A stretch of DNA of 27,387 nt from an uncultured Lachnospiraceae bacterium (GTDB lineage: Bacteria > Bacillota > Clostridia > Lachnospirales > Lachnospiraceae), in contig CAJTYN010000021.1 of the NCBI GenBank assembly GCA_910584115.1, forward strand, positions 1 through 27,387, in the 5' to 3' direction. The first letter of the stretch is position 1. Each line of letters starts with the position of its first letter. This document shows positions 1 through 8,173 of the stretch, in pieces. Made by a program: the position numbers and the translations under genes. A model generated the notes under the pieces. That model was given only the letters and a program-made list of their open reading frames with translations, was not told where the DNA came from and did not search any database.

Positions 1-71
1 CTTATATGTTATGATTATTACAAATAATTCCAGTTAAATATGAACGAACAGAAAGGAAACGTAAAAAAGAT

Positions 72-1325
72 ATGAAGTTTTTTGGGGACAATCATTATCT
101 GAATTGGGGAATCACCGGTTTTTTGGTGGCGGCGGCCAGTATGCTCTTTTATTTCGGCATCTTCCATATGGAGATCTTGATCAGCGGGATCAGCATCGTC
201 GTGGGGATCCTCACGCCGCTGATCTACGGGGCGGTGATCGCGTACTTGCTGAATCCGGTGCTCAATTTCCTGGAAAAAAAAGTGATCTATCCGCTCTTTG
301 CCGCCAGGGACTATAAGGTGCGCAGGCGGGGCAGGAGATTCATCCGGTATCTGTGCGTCCTGGTGTCCGTTTTTTTGCTGTGCTGGCTGGTCTATGCGCT
401 GGTCATGACGATCTTGCCGGAGATCATCAACAGTACGGTGAATATCATCAACAGTTTTCCACAGTATATGGACGATATCCAGAGGTGGGTCACTAAGAAT
501 CTGGAGGATAACCCGCAGCTCAACGCTCTGGCCGCGGATATGTTCGACCGGTATGCCAATGAGTTTGAGCTCTATCTGACCAGTGATATCCTGCCGCGGC
601 TGCAGGGGGCGCTGATGCAGCTCTCCTCCGGCATGCTGGATGTGCTCGTTTTCCTGAAGAATCTCGTACTCGGTATCATCGTCTCCGTGTATATCCTGGC
701 GGATAAGGAGACTTTTACAGCTAAGATCAAGATGTTCCTATACGCGGTATGCACTGCCCACTGGGCGAACAGGATCCTGGAAAATGTCCGGTTCACCCAT
801 CGGACCTTTGGTGGTTTTATCAACGGGAAGATCATTGATTCCATGATCATCGGGGTCTTGTGTTATCTGGGGACCAGTTTCATCGGCACGCCGTACGGCA
901 TCCTGGTGAGTGTGGTGGTGGGCGTCACGAACATCATCCCGTTTTTTGGGCCTTATCTGGGGGCCATCCCCTGTGCCTTTTTGATCTTGTTGGTCGATCC
1001 GATGCAGTGCCTGTATTTCATCATCTTCATCCTGGTGCTGCAGCAATTTGACGGGAATATCCTCGGGCCGAAGATCCTGGGAGGATCCACGGGTTTATCC
1101 AGCTTCATGGTCATCCTGGCGATCTTAGTCGGCGGCGGCCTCTTTGGGATCGTGGGCATGTTCGTGGGCGTTCCGGTCTGTGCGGTTCTGTACGCGCTCT
1201 TGTGGAATTATATCAGGAGATCCCTCGCGCATAAGCGGCTCCCGCTGGATATCAAGACCTACGAGACCAGCCGCTATCTGGATCCAAGGAGGAAAGAGAG
1301 CAAAAAAGATGTGGAAAACTCTTGA
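72..1325 (+). CDS. AI-2E family transporter-like membrane protein
   Basis: This 417-residue protein has the hydrophobic layout of the AI-2E (PerM/YdiK-like) family. There are paired N-terminal membrane segments (about residues 12-60), another at about 90-115, a long soluble central part (about 120-185), and a dense run of helices from about 190 to 375. The family-typical glycine- and proline-rich stretch is visible (TNIIPFFGPYLGAIP, then DGNILGPKILGG near residues 285-340). The charged C-terminal tail is cytoplasmic by inference. Family members export small molecules or act as ion antiporters, and the substrate cannot be read from sequence. The ATG follows an AGAAAGGA site at a rather long distance, so the start is likely but not certain. 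No convincing promoter is visible in the 71 bases upstream. dtd follows on the same strand after about 100 bases. Confidence 0.88.
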   Translation: MKFFGDNHYLNWGITGFLVAAASMLFYFGIFHMEILISGISIVVGILTPLIYGAVIAYLLNPVLNFLEKKVIYPLFAARDYKVRRRGRRFIRYLCVLVSVFLLCWLVYALVMTILPEIINSTVNIINSFPQYMDDIQRWVTKNLEDNPQLNALAADMFDRYANEFELYLTSDILPRLQGALMQLSSGMLDVLVFLKNLVLGIIVSVYILADKETFTAKIKMFLYAVCTAHWANRILENVRFTHRTFGGFINGKIIDSMIIGVLCYLGTSFIGTPYGILVSVVVGVTNIIPFFGPYLGAIPCAFLILLVDPMQCLYFIIFILVLQQFDGNILGPKILGGSTGLSSFMVILAILVGGGLFGIVGMFVGVPVCAVLYALLWNYIRRSLAHKRLPLDIKTYETSRYLDPRRKESKKDVENS

Positions 1326-1424
1326 CTTTTTCCTATAGTATGTGGAAAATATAGGGAGTGCGGCCCAAATGCCGCCATCCATCGGACTATGTAAGGAAGG
1401 AAATGAAAGAAAGGAACAAAAAAT

Positions 1425-1883
1425 ATGAGATTCGTGATACAGAGAGTCAACCACGCATCCGTGACAGTGGGAGAGAAGATGGAAAAGAAGATCGTGGGGG
1501 AGATCCAGAAAGGTTTTCTGGTCTTCATCGGCGTAGGCGAGGGGGACACCGAGGAGATCGCAGACCGGTTCGTCCGGAAGATGCTGGGGCTTCGGATCTT
1601 CCCGGATGCACAGGGTAAGACGAACCTGTCGCTGAGGGACGTGGACGGCCAGCTCCTTTTGATCTCCCAGTTCACATTGTATGCGGACTGCAGGAAGGGC
1701 AACCGTCCCAGCTTCACTGGCGCCGGCGATCCGCAGAAAGCTGAGAGCCTGTATCGATATATCGTGGATAAATGCCGCGCGGAAGGACCTTCCGTGGAGA
1801 CAGGCTGTTTCGGCGCCCATATGAAGATCTTATCAGAAAATGACGGACCGTTTACGATCATCCTGGACGAGTCCATCTTATAA
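1425..1883 (+). CDS. dtd: D-aminoacyl-tRNA deacylase
   Basis: The 152-residue length is normal for DTD, a cytoplasmic dimer that hydrolyses D-aminoacyl-tRNA (and glycyl-tRNA-Ala) and so keeps D-amino acids out of translation. Both signature motifs are present: SQFTLYAD at residues 81-88 and the Gly-cisPro motif at 141-144, here GPFT instead of the commoner GPVT. The N-terminus MRFVIQRV is the usual family start, and AAAGGAAC lies upstream of the ATG. The 99-base gap before it holds weak inverted repeats (CCTATA with TATAGG; GGC with GCC) but no clear terminator. The gene could therefore be cotranscribed with the AI-2E gene. In many Firmicutes dtd sits beside relA, which is not seen here. Confidence 0.95.
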   Translation: MRFVIQRVNHASVTVGEKMEKKIVGEIQKGFLVFIGVGEGDTEEIADRFVRKMLGLRIFPDAQGKTNLSLRDVDGQLLLISQFTLYADCRKGNRPSFTGAGDPQKAESLYRYIVDKCRAEGPSVETGCFGAHMKILSENDGPFTIILDESIL

Positions 1884-1933
1884 AACGATCGCAATAAAAA
1901 TATCATGATGAAAAGGAGTTCAAAGAGGGGAAT

Positions 1934-2896
1934 ATGAATAGGAGAGTGTGTCGTCAGATCTTGTTATCGATCTGTATAGTGGGGATCGTCCTCAGTGTTT
2001 TCGTGATCTCGTCGGTCACGGCCAACGCCGCGGTCACGGCAGGCGGGAGATGGGTCTCCCAGGACGGGAAGAGTTATTTTATGGAAAGCGACGGGACCAT
2101 ATCAAAAGGCTGGCTGCTCCGCAATGGTCATAAATACTATCTGGACAGGCGGACCGGGGAAAAGGTGACCGGCTGGCAGATCATCGACGGGAAGCGTTAT
2201 TATTTCCATAGGAAAGGCGGGAGAGCGGCGACCGGTTGGTTCAATGCCGATGGGGAAAGATACTATGCTTTTTCCAATGGGATGTTGAAAACCGGCTGGT
2301 TCAGCGAACAGGGAGAGCGTTTTTATCTGTCCAAAGAGGAAAAAGGCGCCATGCAGACCGGCTGGACGACGATCGAGGGAAAACAGTATTTTTTCTATCC
2401 GGACGGTCGTCTGGCTGTGAAGGTCTGGCTGGATGAGAGCCATTATGTGGATGATAAGGGCGTTTTCCGATCCGATGTGGTCCGGCGGAAGGAATACACT
2501 TTCCGCTGGCCGCTGGATCCGTCCTGGAGGGAGATATCCAGTCCTTTTGGCTACCGCGGCTCTGTGACCGTGGGCACCAGCGACCATAACGGGATCGATA
2601 TCCCAGCGAGCATGGATACGCCCATCTATGCCGGGCGGACCGGGGTCATCATCAAGCGGGAATACAACGATTCCGAGGGCAACTATATAGAGATCGATCA
2701 TCAGAACGGGCTGGTCACCGAATATATGCATATGTCGCGTTTCAGCGACCAGCTCCAGGTGGGGAGCCGGGTGCAGAGAGGACAAGTCATCGGCTATGTG
2801 GGCAGTACGGGTTGGTCTACCGGGGCGCATCTGCATTTCGGCGTCAAGATGAACGGGGTGCGCGTCGACCCGCTGGGCTTCGTGCGCCAGCCATAA
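1934..2896 (+). CDS. Secreted M23 peptidase with cell-wall-binding repeats
   Basis: This 320-residue protein starts with a signal peptide: basic MNRRVCR, a hydrophobic core at about 8-28 and a likely cleavage after ANA at about 30-32. Residues about 37-180 are roughly six 20-residue aromatic repeats of the CW-binding/choline-binding type (GW..., DGKRYYF, GERYYAF, GKQYFFYPDG). Residues about 190-315 are an M23 (LytM-type) metallopeptidase domain. Zinc ligands are read as H218 and D222 (HNGID) and H301. H266 (EYMHMS) and H299 (HLHF) are the catalytic histidines. All five are present, so an active endopeptidase cutting peptidoglycan cross-links is expected. The repeats should anchor it to wall polymers. 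The ATG has AGAGGGG seven bases upstream. The gene lies 50 bases after dtd and ends at a strong terminator. Confidence 0.92.
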   Translation: MNRRVCRQILLSICIVGIVLSVFVISSVTANAAVTAGGRWVSQDGKSYFMESDGTISKGWLLRNGHKYYLDRRTGEKVTGWQIIDGKRYYFHRKGGRAATGWFNADGERYYAFSNGMLKTGWFSEQGERFYLSKEEKGAMQTGWTTIEGKQYFFYPDGRLAVKVWLDESHYVDDKGVFRSDVVRRKEYTFRWPLDPSWREISSPFGYRGSVTVGTSDHNGIDIPASMDTPIYAGRTGVIIKREYNDSEGNYIEIDHQNGLVTEYMHMSRFSDQLQVGSRVQRGQVIGYVGSTGWSTGAHLHFGVKMNGVRVDPLGFVRQP

Positions 2897-2898
2897 AA

Positions 2899-2944
2899 AA
2901 ACAGGAAAGACTCTGTGGGGAGCACGGGTCTTTCCTGTTTTTTT
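2899..2944. terminator. Bidirectional intrinsic terminator
   Basis: Arms AAACAGGAAAGAC (2899-2911) and GTCTTTCCTGTTT (2928-2940) form a perfect 13-bp stem. There are A residues on the left and a T run on the right, so it can work on both strands. It separates the convergent M23 peptidase and recombinase genes. Confidence 0.9.
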
Positions 2945-2969
2945 CATATTTTTTTATATTCTTTTCAGA

Positions 2970-4034
2970 TCATTTCTCGCGCAGGCGGACGGCAGACGCC
3001 GCCTTTCTCCTGTGGGCATCGCCCATATCCGCGTAATGTTTCCGGGTGGTGTTGACGTCTTTGTGCCCCAGGACATCCGCCACCAGATAGATATCCCCAG
3101 TCTCTTCGTAGAGCGCTGTGCCGTAGGTGCTGCGCAGTTTATGGGGCGTGATCTTCTTGGTGGTGGTGATCTCCCTGGCGTATTTTTTTACCAGATTTTC
3201 CACCGCCTTCACGCTGATCCGCCGGCGCTGGGTGGAATAGAAGAGTGCGTGTTCATGACCGGGCAGGGGTGTGATCCCTTTCCGGATCTCCAGGTAGTCC
3301 AAGAGCGCCTGGGCCACCTCGTCGCCGAAATAGACGATCATCTCATTGCCGCCTTTGCGGTGGACCTTGAGGCCGTTATTCTGAAGATCGATATCCTCCA
3401 CGTCCAGTCCCACGCATTCAGAGACACGGATCCCTGTGCCCAGGAGCAGCGTGAAGATGGCCAGATCCCGTTCTTTTGTCTTTTCATAATATGTTTTCTT
3501 CTGTCCGGTCAGGGTGTCCCCGGCGTGTTCGATGTGGTCCAGGAGCGCGGCCACCTCATTGGGATCCAGCTTGACGATGGACTTATCGTGCAGCTTCGGC
3601 ATATCGACCAGCAGCGTCGGATTGCTGCGGATCATCTCCCTCTTATAATAATAGGCGTAAAAACTGCGCAGGGCGGACATTTTCCGCTTGATGCCGCGTT
3701 CGCCGTTGGTGTTCTCAAGCCCTGTGTCCTGGGACTGGTAGACCTTCAAGTATTCCTGATATTCTTCGATATCCACAGCCTCAAGCCGGTCCAGCACATC
3801 CACCTGGAGATCCGCCATGGTCAGATCTTTGAAAGCCGGATTTTCCTTTAAGAGATACTGAAAAAAGATCTTCAGGTCGTAGGCGTAAGAAAGCCGCGTC
3901 CTGGACGATGCGGTGGTCCCGATGGCCCGGAAATAATCCCGTGCGAAAGGCGGCAGTTCTTTTAGGAGTTCCCGCAGTTTCAGTGTATTTTCTTTGTCGA
4001 TCTGTGTGTGGTAGGCGACCCTTGGTCCTTCCAT
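2970..4034 (-). CDS. Tyrosine recombinase (XerC/D-like)
   Basis: The 354-residue protein has an N-terminal SAM-like core-binding domain (about 25-130) and a C-terminal catalytic domain (about 155-350). The tyrosine-recombinase catalytic set is visible: R203 (TGIRVSE), K227 (RKGGN beta-hairpin), H298 and R301 (HKLR), H324 (LGHKD) and nucleophile Y334 (HYADMG). It is therefore expected to cut and rejoin DNA. The ATG at 4034 is preferred because AAGGGGG lies eight bases upstream. A TTG nine codons earlier in frame has no such site. The protein is somewhat longer than classical XerC/XerD (about 300), with extra residues between the two domains. It has its own promoter and is divergent from lexA. 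No attachment site or phage gene is nearby, so a housekeeping Xer-type or stand-alone resolvase role is more likely than prophage integration. Confidence 0.92.
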   Translation of the reverse strand: MEGPRVAYHTQIDKENTLKLRELLKELPPFARDYFRAIGTTASSRTRLSYAYDLKIFFQYLLKENPAFKDLTMADLQVDVLDRLEAVDIEEYQEYLKVYQSQDTGLENTNGERGIKRKMSALRSFYAYYYKREMIRSNPTLLVDMPKLHDKSIVKLDPNEVAALLDHIEHAGDTLTGQKKTYYEKTKERDLAIFTLLLGTGIRVSECVGLDVEDIDLQNNGLKVHRKGGNEMIVYFGDEVAQALLDYLEIRKGITPLPGHEHALFYSTQRRRISVKAVENLVKKYAREITTTKKITPHKLRSTYGTALYEETGDIYLVADVLGHKDVNTTRKHYADMGDAHRRKAASAVRLREK

Positions 4035-4097
4035 ATCATTTTCCCCCTTATCTATTCGCAAAACATAGATTTGTAGAATAGATCTCTCTACCCTTAT

Positions 4098-4126
4098 ATA
4101 CTACCATTTCTTCCCGTGTCTGTCAA
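4098..4126 (-). promoter_or_regulatory. Promoter of the tyrosine recombinase
   Basis: Read on the minus strand, TTGACA (4126-4121) and TAGTAT (4103-4098) are separated by 17 bp. The sites lie about 65 bases before the ATG, leaving an untranslated leader of roughly 55-60 bases. The lexA operators begin 24 bases upstream of this -35. Confidence 0.7.
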
Positions 4127-4149
4127 ATTGTTTCTGCTGTAAAAAAAAT

Positions 4150-4163
4150 CGAACAGATATTCC
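4150..4163 (+). promoter_or_regulatory. LexA operator 1 (SOS box) upstream of lexA
   Basis: CGAACAGATATTCC matches 13 of 14 positions of the Gram-positive SOS box CGAACRNRYGTTYC; the exception is A for G in the second half-site. It lies just upstream of the lexA -35 and shares its last base with operator 2, which fits LexA autorepression. Confidence 0.7.
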
Positions 4164-4176
4164 GAATATGTGTTTA
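4163..4176 (+). promoter_or_regulatory. LexA operator 2 overlapping the lexA -35
   Basis: CGAATATGTGTTTA matches 12 of 14 positions of CGAACRNRYGTTYC and covers the first four bases of the -35 hexamer (4173-4178). LexA bound here would block RNA polymerase directly. It abuts operator 1 with a 13-bp centre-to-centre distance, so two dimers would lie about 1.2 helical turns apart. Confidence 0.6.
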
Positions 4177-4201
4177 CATATGTCTCTCAAGGTGGTATAA
4201 T
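4173..4201 (+). promoter_or_regulatory. lexA promoter
   Basis: TTTACA (4173-4178) and TATAAT (4196-4201) are spaced by exactly 17 bp. The lexA ATG follows about 30 bases later behind an AGGGAGG ribosome binding site at 4214-4220. Confidence 0.85.
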
Positions 4202-4231
4202 GAGTAAAACAGATAGGGAGGTATATCACAT

Positions 4232-4858
4232 ATGGCATATGGAAAGATCAGCCCAAAGCAACAGGAGATCTTGGATTTTATCAAAAACGAGATCCTCAAT
4301 CGGGGATTTCCCCCTTCGGTCAGGGATATCTGCGAGGCCGTCCATCTAAGATCCACCTCGTCCGTCCATTCCCATCTGGCGACTCTGGAAAAAAACGGAT
4401 ATATCCACAGGGATCCGACCAAGCCAAGGGCCATTGAGATCCTGGACGATAATTTCAACCTAACCAGGTGCGAGATGGCCAATGTACCGATCGTGGGAAA
4501 GGTGGCCGCCGGAGAGCCTATCCTGGCCGTAGAGAACATCGAAGGCTACTTCCCTCTCCCGGCGGAGTATCTGACCAACAACCCGGCCTTCATGCTGCTC
4601 GTCCAGGGCGAGAGCATGATCAAAAAAGGGATCTTAGACGGGGACTATGTGATCGTGGAGAAGAAAGAGACGGCCGATAACGGGGAGATGGTGGTCGCTC
4701 TGGTGGACGATTCCGCCACGGTCAAAACATATTATAGGGAGAAAGACCACATCCGCCTGCAGCCGGAAAACGATACGATGGATCCGATCATCATCCACGA
4801 GGAGGACAACATGCAGATCATCGGCAGAGTGATCGGGGTCATCCGCATCTTTAGATGA
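4232..4858 (+). CDS. lexA: LexA repressor, SOS regulator
   Basis: The protein is 208 residues, the usual LexA length. Residues 1-65 are the winged helix-turn-helix DNA-binding domain (SVRDICEAVHLRSTSSVHSHLATLEKNGYI). Residues about 85-205 are the S24 autopeptidase domain. The self-cleavage bond is A93-G94 (VAAGEP), with catalytic S128 (GESM) and K165 (ATVKTYY). All are intact, so RecA-stimulated self-cleavage and SOS induction are expected. The ATG has AGGGAGG eleven bases upstream. Two SOS-box-like sites in its own promoter indicate autoregulation, and a third good match lies at 16727-16740. It converges on the rsfS operon, with a hairpin between them. Confidence 0.97.
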   Translation: MAYGKISPKQQEILDFIKNEILNRGFPPSVRDICEAVHLRSTSSVHSHLATLEKNGYIHRDPTKPRAIEILDDNFNLTRCEMANVPIVGKVAAGEPILAVENIEGYFPLPAEYLTNNPAFMLLVQGESMIKKGILDGDYVIVEKKETADNGEMVVALVDDSATVKTYYREKDHIRLQPENDTMDPIIIHEEDNMQIIGRVIGVIRIFR

Positions 4859-4910
4859 CCATAAATATATTATGTAAACTTATATGAGGCCATCAGATCC
4901 AATGATCTTC

Positions 4911-4966
4911 ATAATAAATAAAAAATCCAGGGGAAAGAGTCCATCCATGCGCTCCTCTCCCCTGGA
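4911..4966 (-). terminator. Terminator of the obg-rsfS operon
   Basis: TCCAGGGGA (4926-4934) pairs with TCCCCTGGA (4958-4966). On the minus strand the hairpin is followed by an ATTTTTTATTTATT tract. There is no T run on the plus strand, so termination of lexA by the same hairpin would be weaker. Confidence 0.85.
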
Positions 4967-4972
4967 CATCGA

Positions 4973-5350
4973 TCATCCTTCATCCATGAAGGACTGGGCA
5001 TCCACGATCTTCCCATCCCGCCAGATCCGTTCCAGGTCGTAGAACAGCCGGTTCTCTTCATCGAAGATGTGTACGATCACATCGCCGAAATCCATCAAGA
5101 CCCAGCTGGATCCGCGGTCTCCTTCCACATGTCTGACCGCGTGTCCGGCCCTGCCCAGTGTCTCGTCCACATGGTCTACCAGAGCCTGTACCTGGTTGGA
5201 GTTCTTGGCCGTACTGATGATGAAATAGTCGGCCAGGACAGATACTTCATGGATGTCGATCACTTTTATGTCGACGGCTTTTTTTGCCTCCAATGCCCGG
5301 CAGGTCATCCGGGCCATCTGCTCGGCTTCTCTCCTATCCATTTTCTCCAT
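4973..5350 (-). CDS. rsfS: Ribosomal silencing factor RsfS
   Basis: This 125-residue protein is a standard RsfS (YbeB/Iojap family, DUF143). It binds ribosomal protein L14 and blocks 30S-50S joining when nutrients are low. Family hallmarks seen are the N-terminal helix, the KVIDIHEVSVLADYFIISTAKNSNQVQAL block (about residues 29-57), and GDRGSSWVLMDFGDVIVHIFDEENRLFYDLERIW (about 82-115). The start overlaps the yqeK stop by 17 bases, implying translational coupling. An internal ATG three codons later is an alternative start. It is the last gene of its operon. Confidence 0.96.
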   Translation of the reverse strand: MEKMDRREAEQMARMTCRALEAKKAVDIKVIDIHEVSVLADYFIISTAKNSNQVQALVDHVDETLGRAGHAVRHVEGDRGSSWVLMDFGDVIVHIFDEENRLFYDLERIWRDGKIVDAQSFMDEG

Positions 5351-5933
5351 AGTCTCTCTCGTTCCTTTCCCTGTAATATGCGTACGCTCTCTCCGTCGTC
5401 AGATCGATCTTCCGGGGTGACTGCTGCAGATATTCCAGCGTGTCTCTGAGGATCTCATAGGTGCATCGATCCAGGTCTTGAAATGCCAGACGGCGGATCT
5501 CATCCAGACGGGGCGCCGTATCCCTCATGGGTTCGATATAGTCTGCGATGAAGACGATCTTTTCCAAAACGGTCATCGCCGGTCTTCCGGTGGTATGGCA
5601 GCGGATCGCGCTCAAGACCTCCCCATCTTCCACTCCATATTTCTTCCGGGCATAATGAGCGCCCAGTTTGGCATGGAGCAGGAATGGGTTCTCCTCTTCA
5701 AATGGCGTCACTGATATCTTATGTTTTTTACAGAGTCTGACCTTCTTTTTGTTCGGGACACATTTGGCGCAGTCGTGCAGAAGCCCGGCAAGCTGGGCCT
5801 TGTAGAGGTCTGCGCCGTGAGCCATCGCCAGCGCCGCGCAGGTATACATGACACCCAGTGTGTGCTGGTAACGGCGGCTGTCCAGTTTTTTGCAGAGTTT
5901 CTCCTGTATCGTGTTGAAATTTTCTGTATCCAT
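5334..5933 (-). CDS. yqeK: HD-domain hydrolase YqeK (symmetrical Ap4A hydrolase)
   Basis: The 199-residue protein has the HD-superfamily layout: H24 (RYQHTLGV), then H53-D54 (LLHDCAK) and downstream H and D residues (about 82-130, including FIADYIEP). Family members bind iron and split diadenosine tetraphosphate into two ADP molecules. YqeK normally sits between nadD and rsfS, as here. It starts 22 bases after the nadD stop and overlaps rsfS. The metal-site residues look complete, so activity is expected. Confidence 0.93.
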   Translation of the reverse strand: MDTENFNTIQEKLCKKLDSRRYQHTLGVMYTCAALAMAHGADLYKAQLAGLLHDCAKCVPNKKKVRLCKKHKISVTPFEEENPFLLHAKLGAHYARKKYGVEDGEVLSAIRCHTTGRPAMTVLEKIVFIADYIEPMRDTAPRLDEIRRLAFQDLDRCTYEILRDTLEYLQQSPRKIDLTTERAYAYYRERNERDYGENG

Positions 5934-5955
5934 ATCTTTTTACCCTCAGTCATCT

Positions 5956-6576
5956 CTATGCGTGATAAATGTGATGTCCGTAGATAAAATCTCTTACAAG
6001 ATCCGGTACATAATAGCGGATCGTCTCTCCCGTCCTGACCCATTCGCGGATGTGTTCAGAAGAGATCTCCACGTCCGGGGTATCGAGCTGGAAAAAAGTC
6101 CCCTGGTATTTCTCTGAGAGCCGCTCCATCTCTCGCTGCAGGGTCGCCTGATCCGTATGGTTGCGGACGGCGACGGCAATCTTGCAGTTCTGGCAGATAC
6201 GTGCGGGTTCCCGCCATTGTTCCAGCGTGAACAGGGAATCCGCCCCGATGATGAAATAATGATCATCCTCCGGATGGGCCGCCCGCAGCCGCTCCAGCGT
6301 CCGATACGTATAGGAATATCCTTCCTGGTGCATCTCCAGGAGGGACAGCTCGAAATGGGGGTTTCCCGAGATCGCCATGCGGACCATCTCGACCCGCTCT
6401 TCGTTGCTGGCTCTGCCGGGACGGATCTTCTTATGGGGCGGATTGCCCGAAGGCAGGAACAGGACTTTCTCAAGACCAAATTGTTCGTATGCCTTTTCAC
6501 CCAAGATCAGATGCCCGACGTGTATGGGGTCGAACGTGCCGCCCATGATCCCGATCTTCTTTTTGCCCGTGTCCAT
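5956..6576 (-). CDS. nadD: Nicotinate-nucleotide adenylyltransferase
   Basis: The 206-residue protein transfers AMP from ATP to nicotinate mononucleotide, giving deamido-NAD in NAD synthesis. The nucleotidyltransferase motif GTFDPIHVGH is at residues 13-22. SGNPPHK (about 42-48), the substrate-site block FIIGADSLFTLEQWREP, and the C-terminal ISSEHIR motif (ISSTxIR type) are all present. The ATG is separated from the yhbY stop by one base and has no strong Shine-Dalgarno of its own, so it probably depends on translational coupling. Confidence 0.97.
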   Translation of the reverse strand: MDTGKKKIGIMGGTFDPIHVGHLILGEKAYEQFGLEKVLFLPSGNPPHKKIRPGRASNEERVEMVRMAISGNPHFELSLLEMHQEGYSYTYRTLERLRAAHPEDDHYFIIGADSLFTLEQWREPARICQNCKIAVAVRNHTDQATLQREMERLSEKYQGTFFQLDTPDVEISSEHIREWVRTGETIRYYVPDLVRDFIYGHHIYHA

Positions 6577-6577
6577 C

Positions 6578-6865
6578 TTATCTTGGCAGTCTGATCTTGC
6601 CGTCTTTTTTCGGACGGTATAAGATGATCTTCTTTCCGATCACCTGCACCACAGACGAACGCGTGCGTTCTGCCAGAGTCTGCGCTACTTCCTTTGGATC
6701 CTCCAGGCAATTCTGCAGCACGCCCAGTTTGACCAGTTCCCTTGCTTCCAGCACCTGATCTACGGAGGCTGTAAATTCCGGCGTGAGTCCGCTCTTCCCT
6801 AATTGCAGCACAGGGGTCAGCTCCATCGCCAGTCCTTTTAAATAAGCTCTTTGTTTACTCGTCAT
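6578..6865 (-). CDS. yhbY: Ribosome assembly RNA-binding protein YhbY (CRM domain)
   Basis: This 95-residue single CRM-domain protein begins MTSKQRAYLKGLA, typical of YhbY. It has the GxxG-like loop LGKSGLT at about residues 22-28 and the REL(V)K helix region after it. YhbY associates with pre-50S particles in other bacteria. It follows obg by 15 bases and precedes nadD by one base, a conserved Firmicutes arrangement. The AGGAG site is about 12 bases upstream of the ATG. Confidence 0.94.
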   Translation of the reverse strand: MTSKQRAYLKGLAMELTPVLQLGKSGLTPEFTASVDQVLEARELVKLGVLQNCLEDPKEVAQTLAERTRSSVVQVIGKKIILYRPKKDGKIRLPR

Positions 6866-6880
6866 CCGTTCTTAGCACTC

Positions 6881-8173
6881 CTATTTGTAATATTCGAACG
6901 CGAACCCGTATATGCGCACCGTGTCCCCGTCCTGTATCCCTGCGTCTTCCAGATCTTTCAATATCCCCTGTTCCTTGAGGAAATTCTGGAAAAAGGCAAA
7001 TCCCTTTTCAGAATCCAGATTGGTGTATCCCAACATCTTCTCGATCTTGGGGCCTTCCACGATAAATGTGTTCTCTTCCTTTTCGGAGCATTCCACTTTA
7101 TACGGGAGGTCTTCCACCACGAGCTCTTCGTCCGGGAAAAATTCCTGTTCGAATACGATGCGCTCTTTTGGCAGCATATCGAGCAGTTCTTTTACCGCAT
7201 ACAAGAGCTCCTTTATACCCTGGCCGCTGACCGCTGAGATCCCGTAGACGGGAATGCCTTTGGGGTCAAATTCCTGTTTCAGTTTCCGCAGGACCTCATC
7301 CGCGTCCGGACCCAGCGCATCGATCTTATTTGCCGCGATGATCTGCGGCCGCCCTGCGATCTCCTCATTGTAGAGCCGCAGCTCCTCGTTGATCTTATAC
7401 ACATCCTCCACCGGATCCCGGCCTTCTATGGAGGCGGCGTCCACCAGATGGATGATCGCCCGTGTCCGCTCGATGTGGCGCAGGAATTCATGTCCAAGGC
7501 CCGTCCCCTGGGAAGCGCCCTCGATGAGCCCCGGGATGTCCGCGATCACAAATCCGTCCATCTCTTCATAGTTGACCACGCCCAGATGTGGATCTAAAGT
7601 GGTGAATGGATAGTCAGCCACTTTTGGGCGGGCGTTGGATACCCTGGAGAGGAATGTGGATTTTCCCACGTTGGGAAAGCCTACGAGTCCTACGTCCGCG
7701 ATCACTTTCAGTTCCAACTGGACTTCCAGCTCCAGTGCGGCTCCCCCGGCCTGGGCATATTTTGGCGCCTGCATGGTGGATGTGGCGTAATGCATATTGC
7801 CGTTGCCGCCCTCGCCCCCTTTTAAGATGACCTGCCTCTTGTTGTCCCCGGAAAGGTCGGCGATCACCTTGCCGGAATGGGCCTCCATCACCACGGTCCC
7901 GGCCGGCACTTTCAAGATCAGGTCTTCTCCGTTGGCACCGTGGCAGCGGCGTTTCCAGCCGGGTCTGCCGTCTTCAGCCGCATATTTTCTCTTATGGCGG
8001 TAATCGATCAGGGTGTTGATGCCCTCGTCCACCTGGAAGATGATATCTCCGCCTTTTCCGCCGTCGCCCCCGTCAGGGCCTCCGCTGGGGACATATTTCT
8101 CCCGGCGGAAACTCACAAAACCGTCCCCGCCTTTTCCCGAGCGGATGAAGATCGTTGCTCTGTCTGCGAACAT
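6881..8173 (-). CDS. obg: GTPase Obg (50S assembly, stress response)
   Basis: The 430-residue protein contains all three Obg domains: the glycine-rich Obg fold (about 1-158), the G domain (about 159-335) and the C-terminal OCT domain (about 345-430). G motifs read are GFPNVGKS (165-172), DIPG (212-215) and NKID (282-285). Obg proteins assist late 50S assembly and link to ppGpp; in Bacillus they also act in sporulation and stress signalling. The start MFADRATIF at 8173 matches the family N-terminus. It lies 13 bases after AAAGGAGG, so an in-frame ATG 14 codons upstream that would include the ribosome site is rejected. The gene follows a terminator hairpin downstream of rpmA. Confidence 0.96.
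   Translation of the reverse strand: MFADRATIFIRSGKGGDGFVSFRREKYVPSGGPDGGDGGKGGDIIFQVDEGINTLIDYRHKRKYAAEDGRPGWKRRCHGANGEDLILKVPAGTVVMEAHSGKVIADLSGDNKRQVILKGGEGGNGNMHYATSTMQAPKYAQAGGAALELEVQLELKVIADVGLVGFPNVGKSTFLSRVSNARPKVADYPFTTLDPHLGVVNYEEMDGFVIADIPGLIEGASQGTGLGHEFLRHIERTRAIIHLVDAASIEGRDPVEDVYKINEELRLYNEEIAGRPQIIAANKIDALGPDADEVLRKLKQEFDPKGIPVYGISAVSGQGIKELLYAVKELLDMLPKERIVFEQEFFPDEELVVEDLPYKVECSEKEENTFIVEGPKIEKMLGYTNLDSEKGFAFFQNFLKEQGILKDLEDAGIQDGDTVRIYGFAFEYYK

Noticed and set aside
1323..1352. TTGACT followed by AT-rich sequence as a promoter for dtd
   Set aside because: No -10 hexamer with acceptable spacing could be found; GAAAAT at 17 bp is too weak to report.
3012..3851. Long open frame opposite the recombinase, and similar long frames opposite the kinase, decarboxylase and lactonase genes
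   Set aside because: They are mirror frames created by codon bias in the real genes, with no ribosome sites or recognisable domains.
4035..4061. TTG start nine codons upstream for the tyrosine recombinase
   Set aside because: The AAGGGGG ribosome site lies inside that extension and points to the ATG at 4034.
2970..4858. Recombinase plus LexA-type repressor as a prophage or integrative element
   Set aside because: No excisionase, phage genes, direct-repeat attachment sites or tRNA are present. The repressor has the hallmarks of housekeeping LexA.
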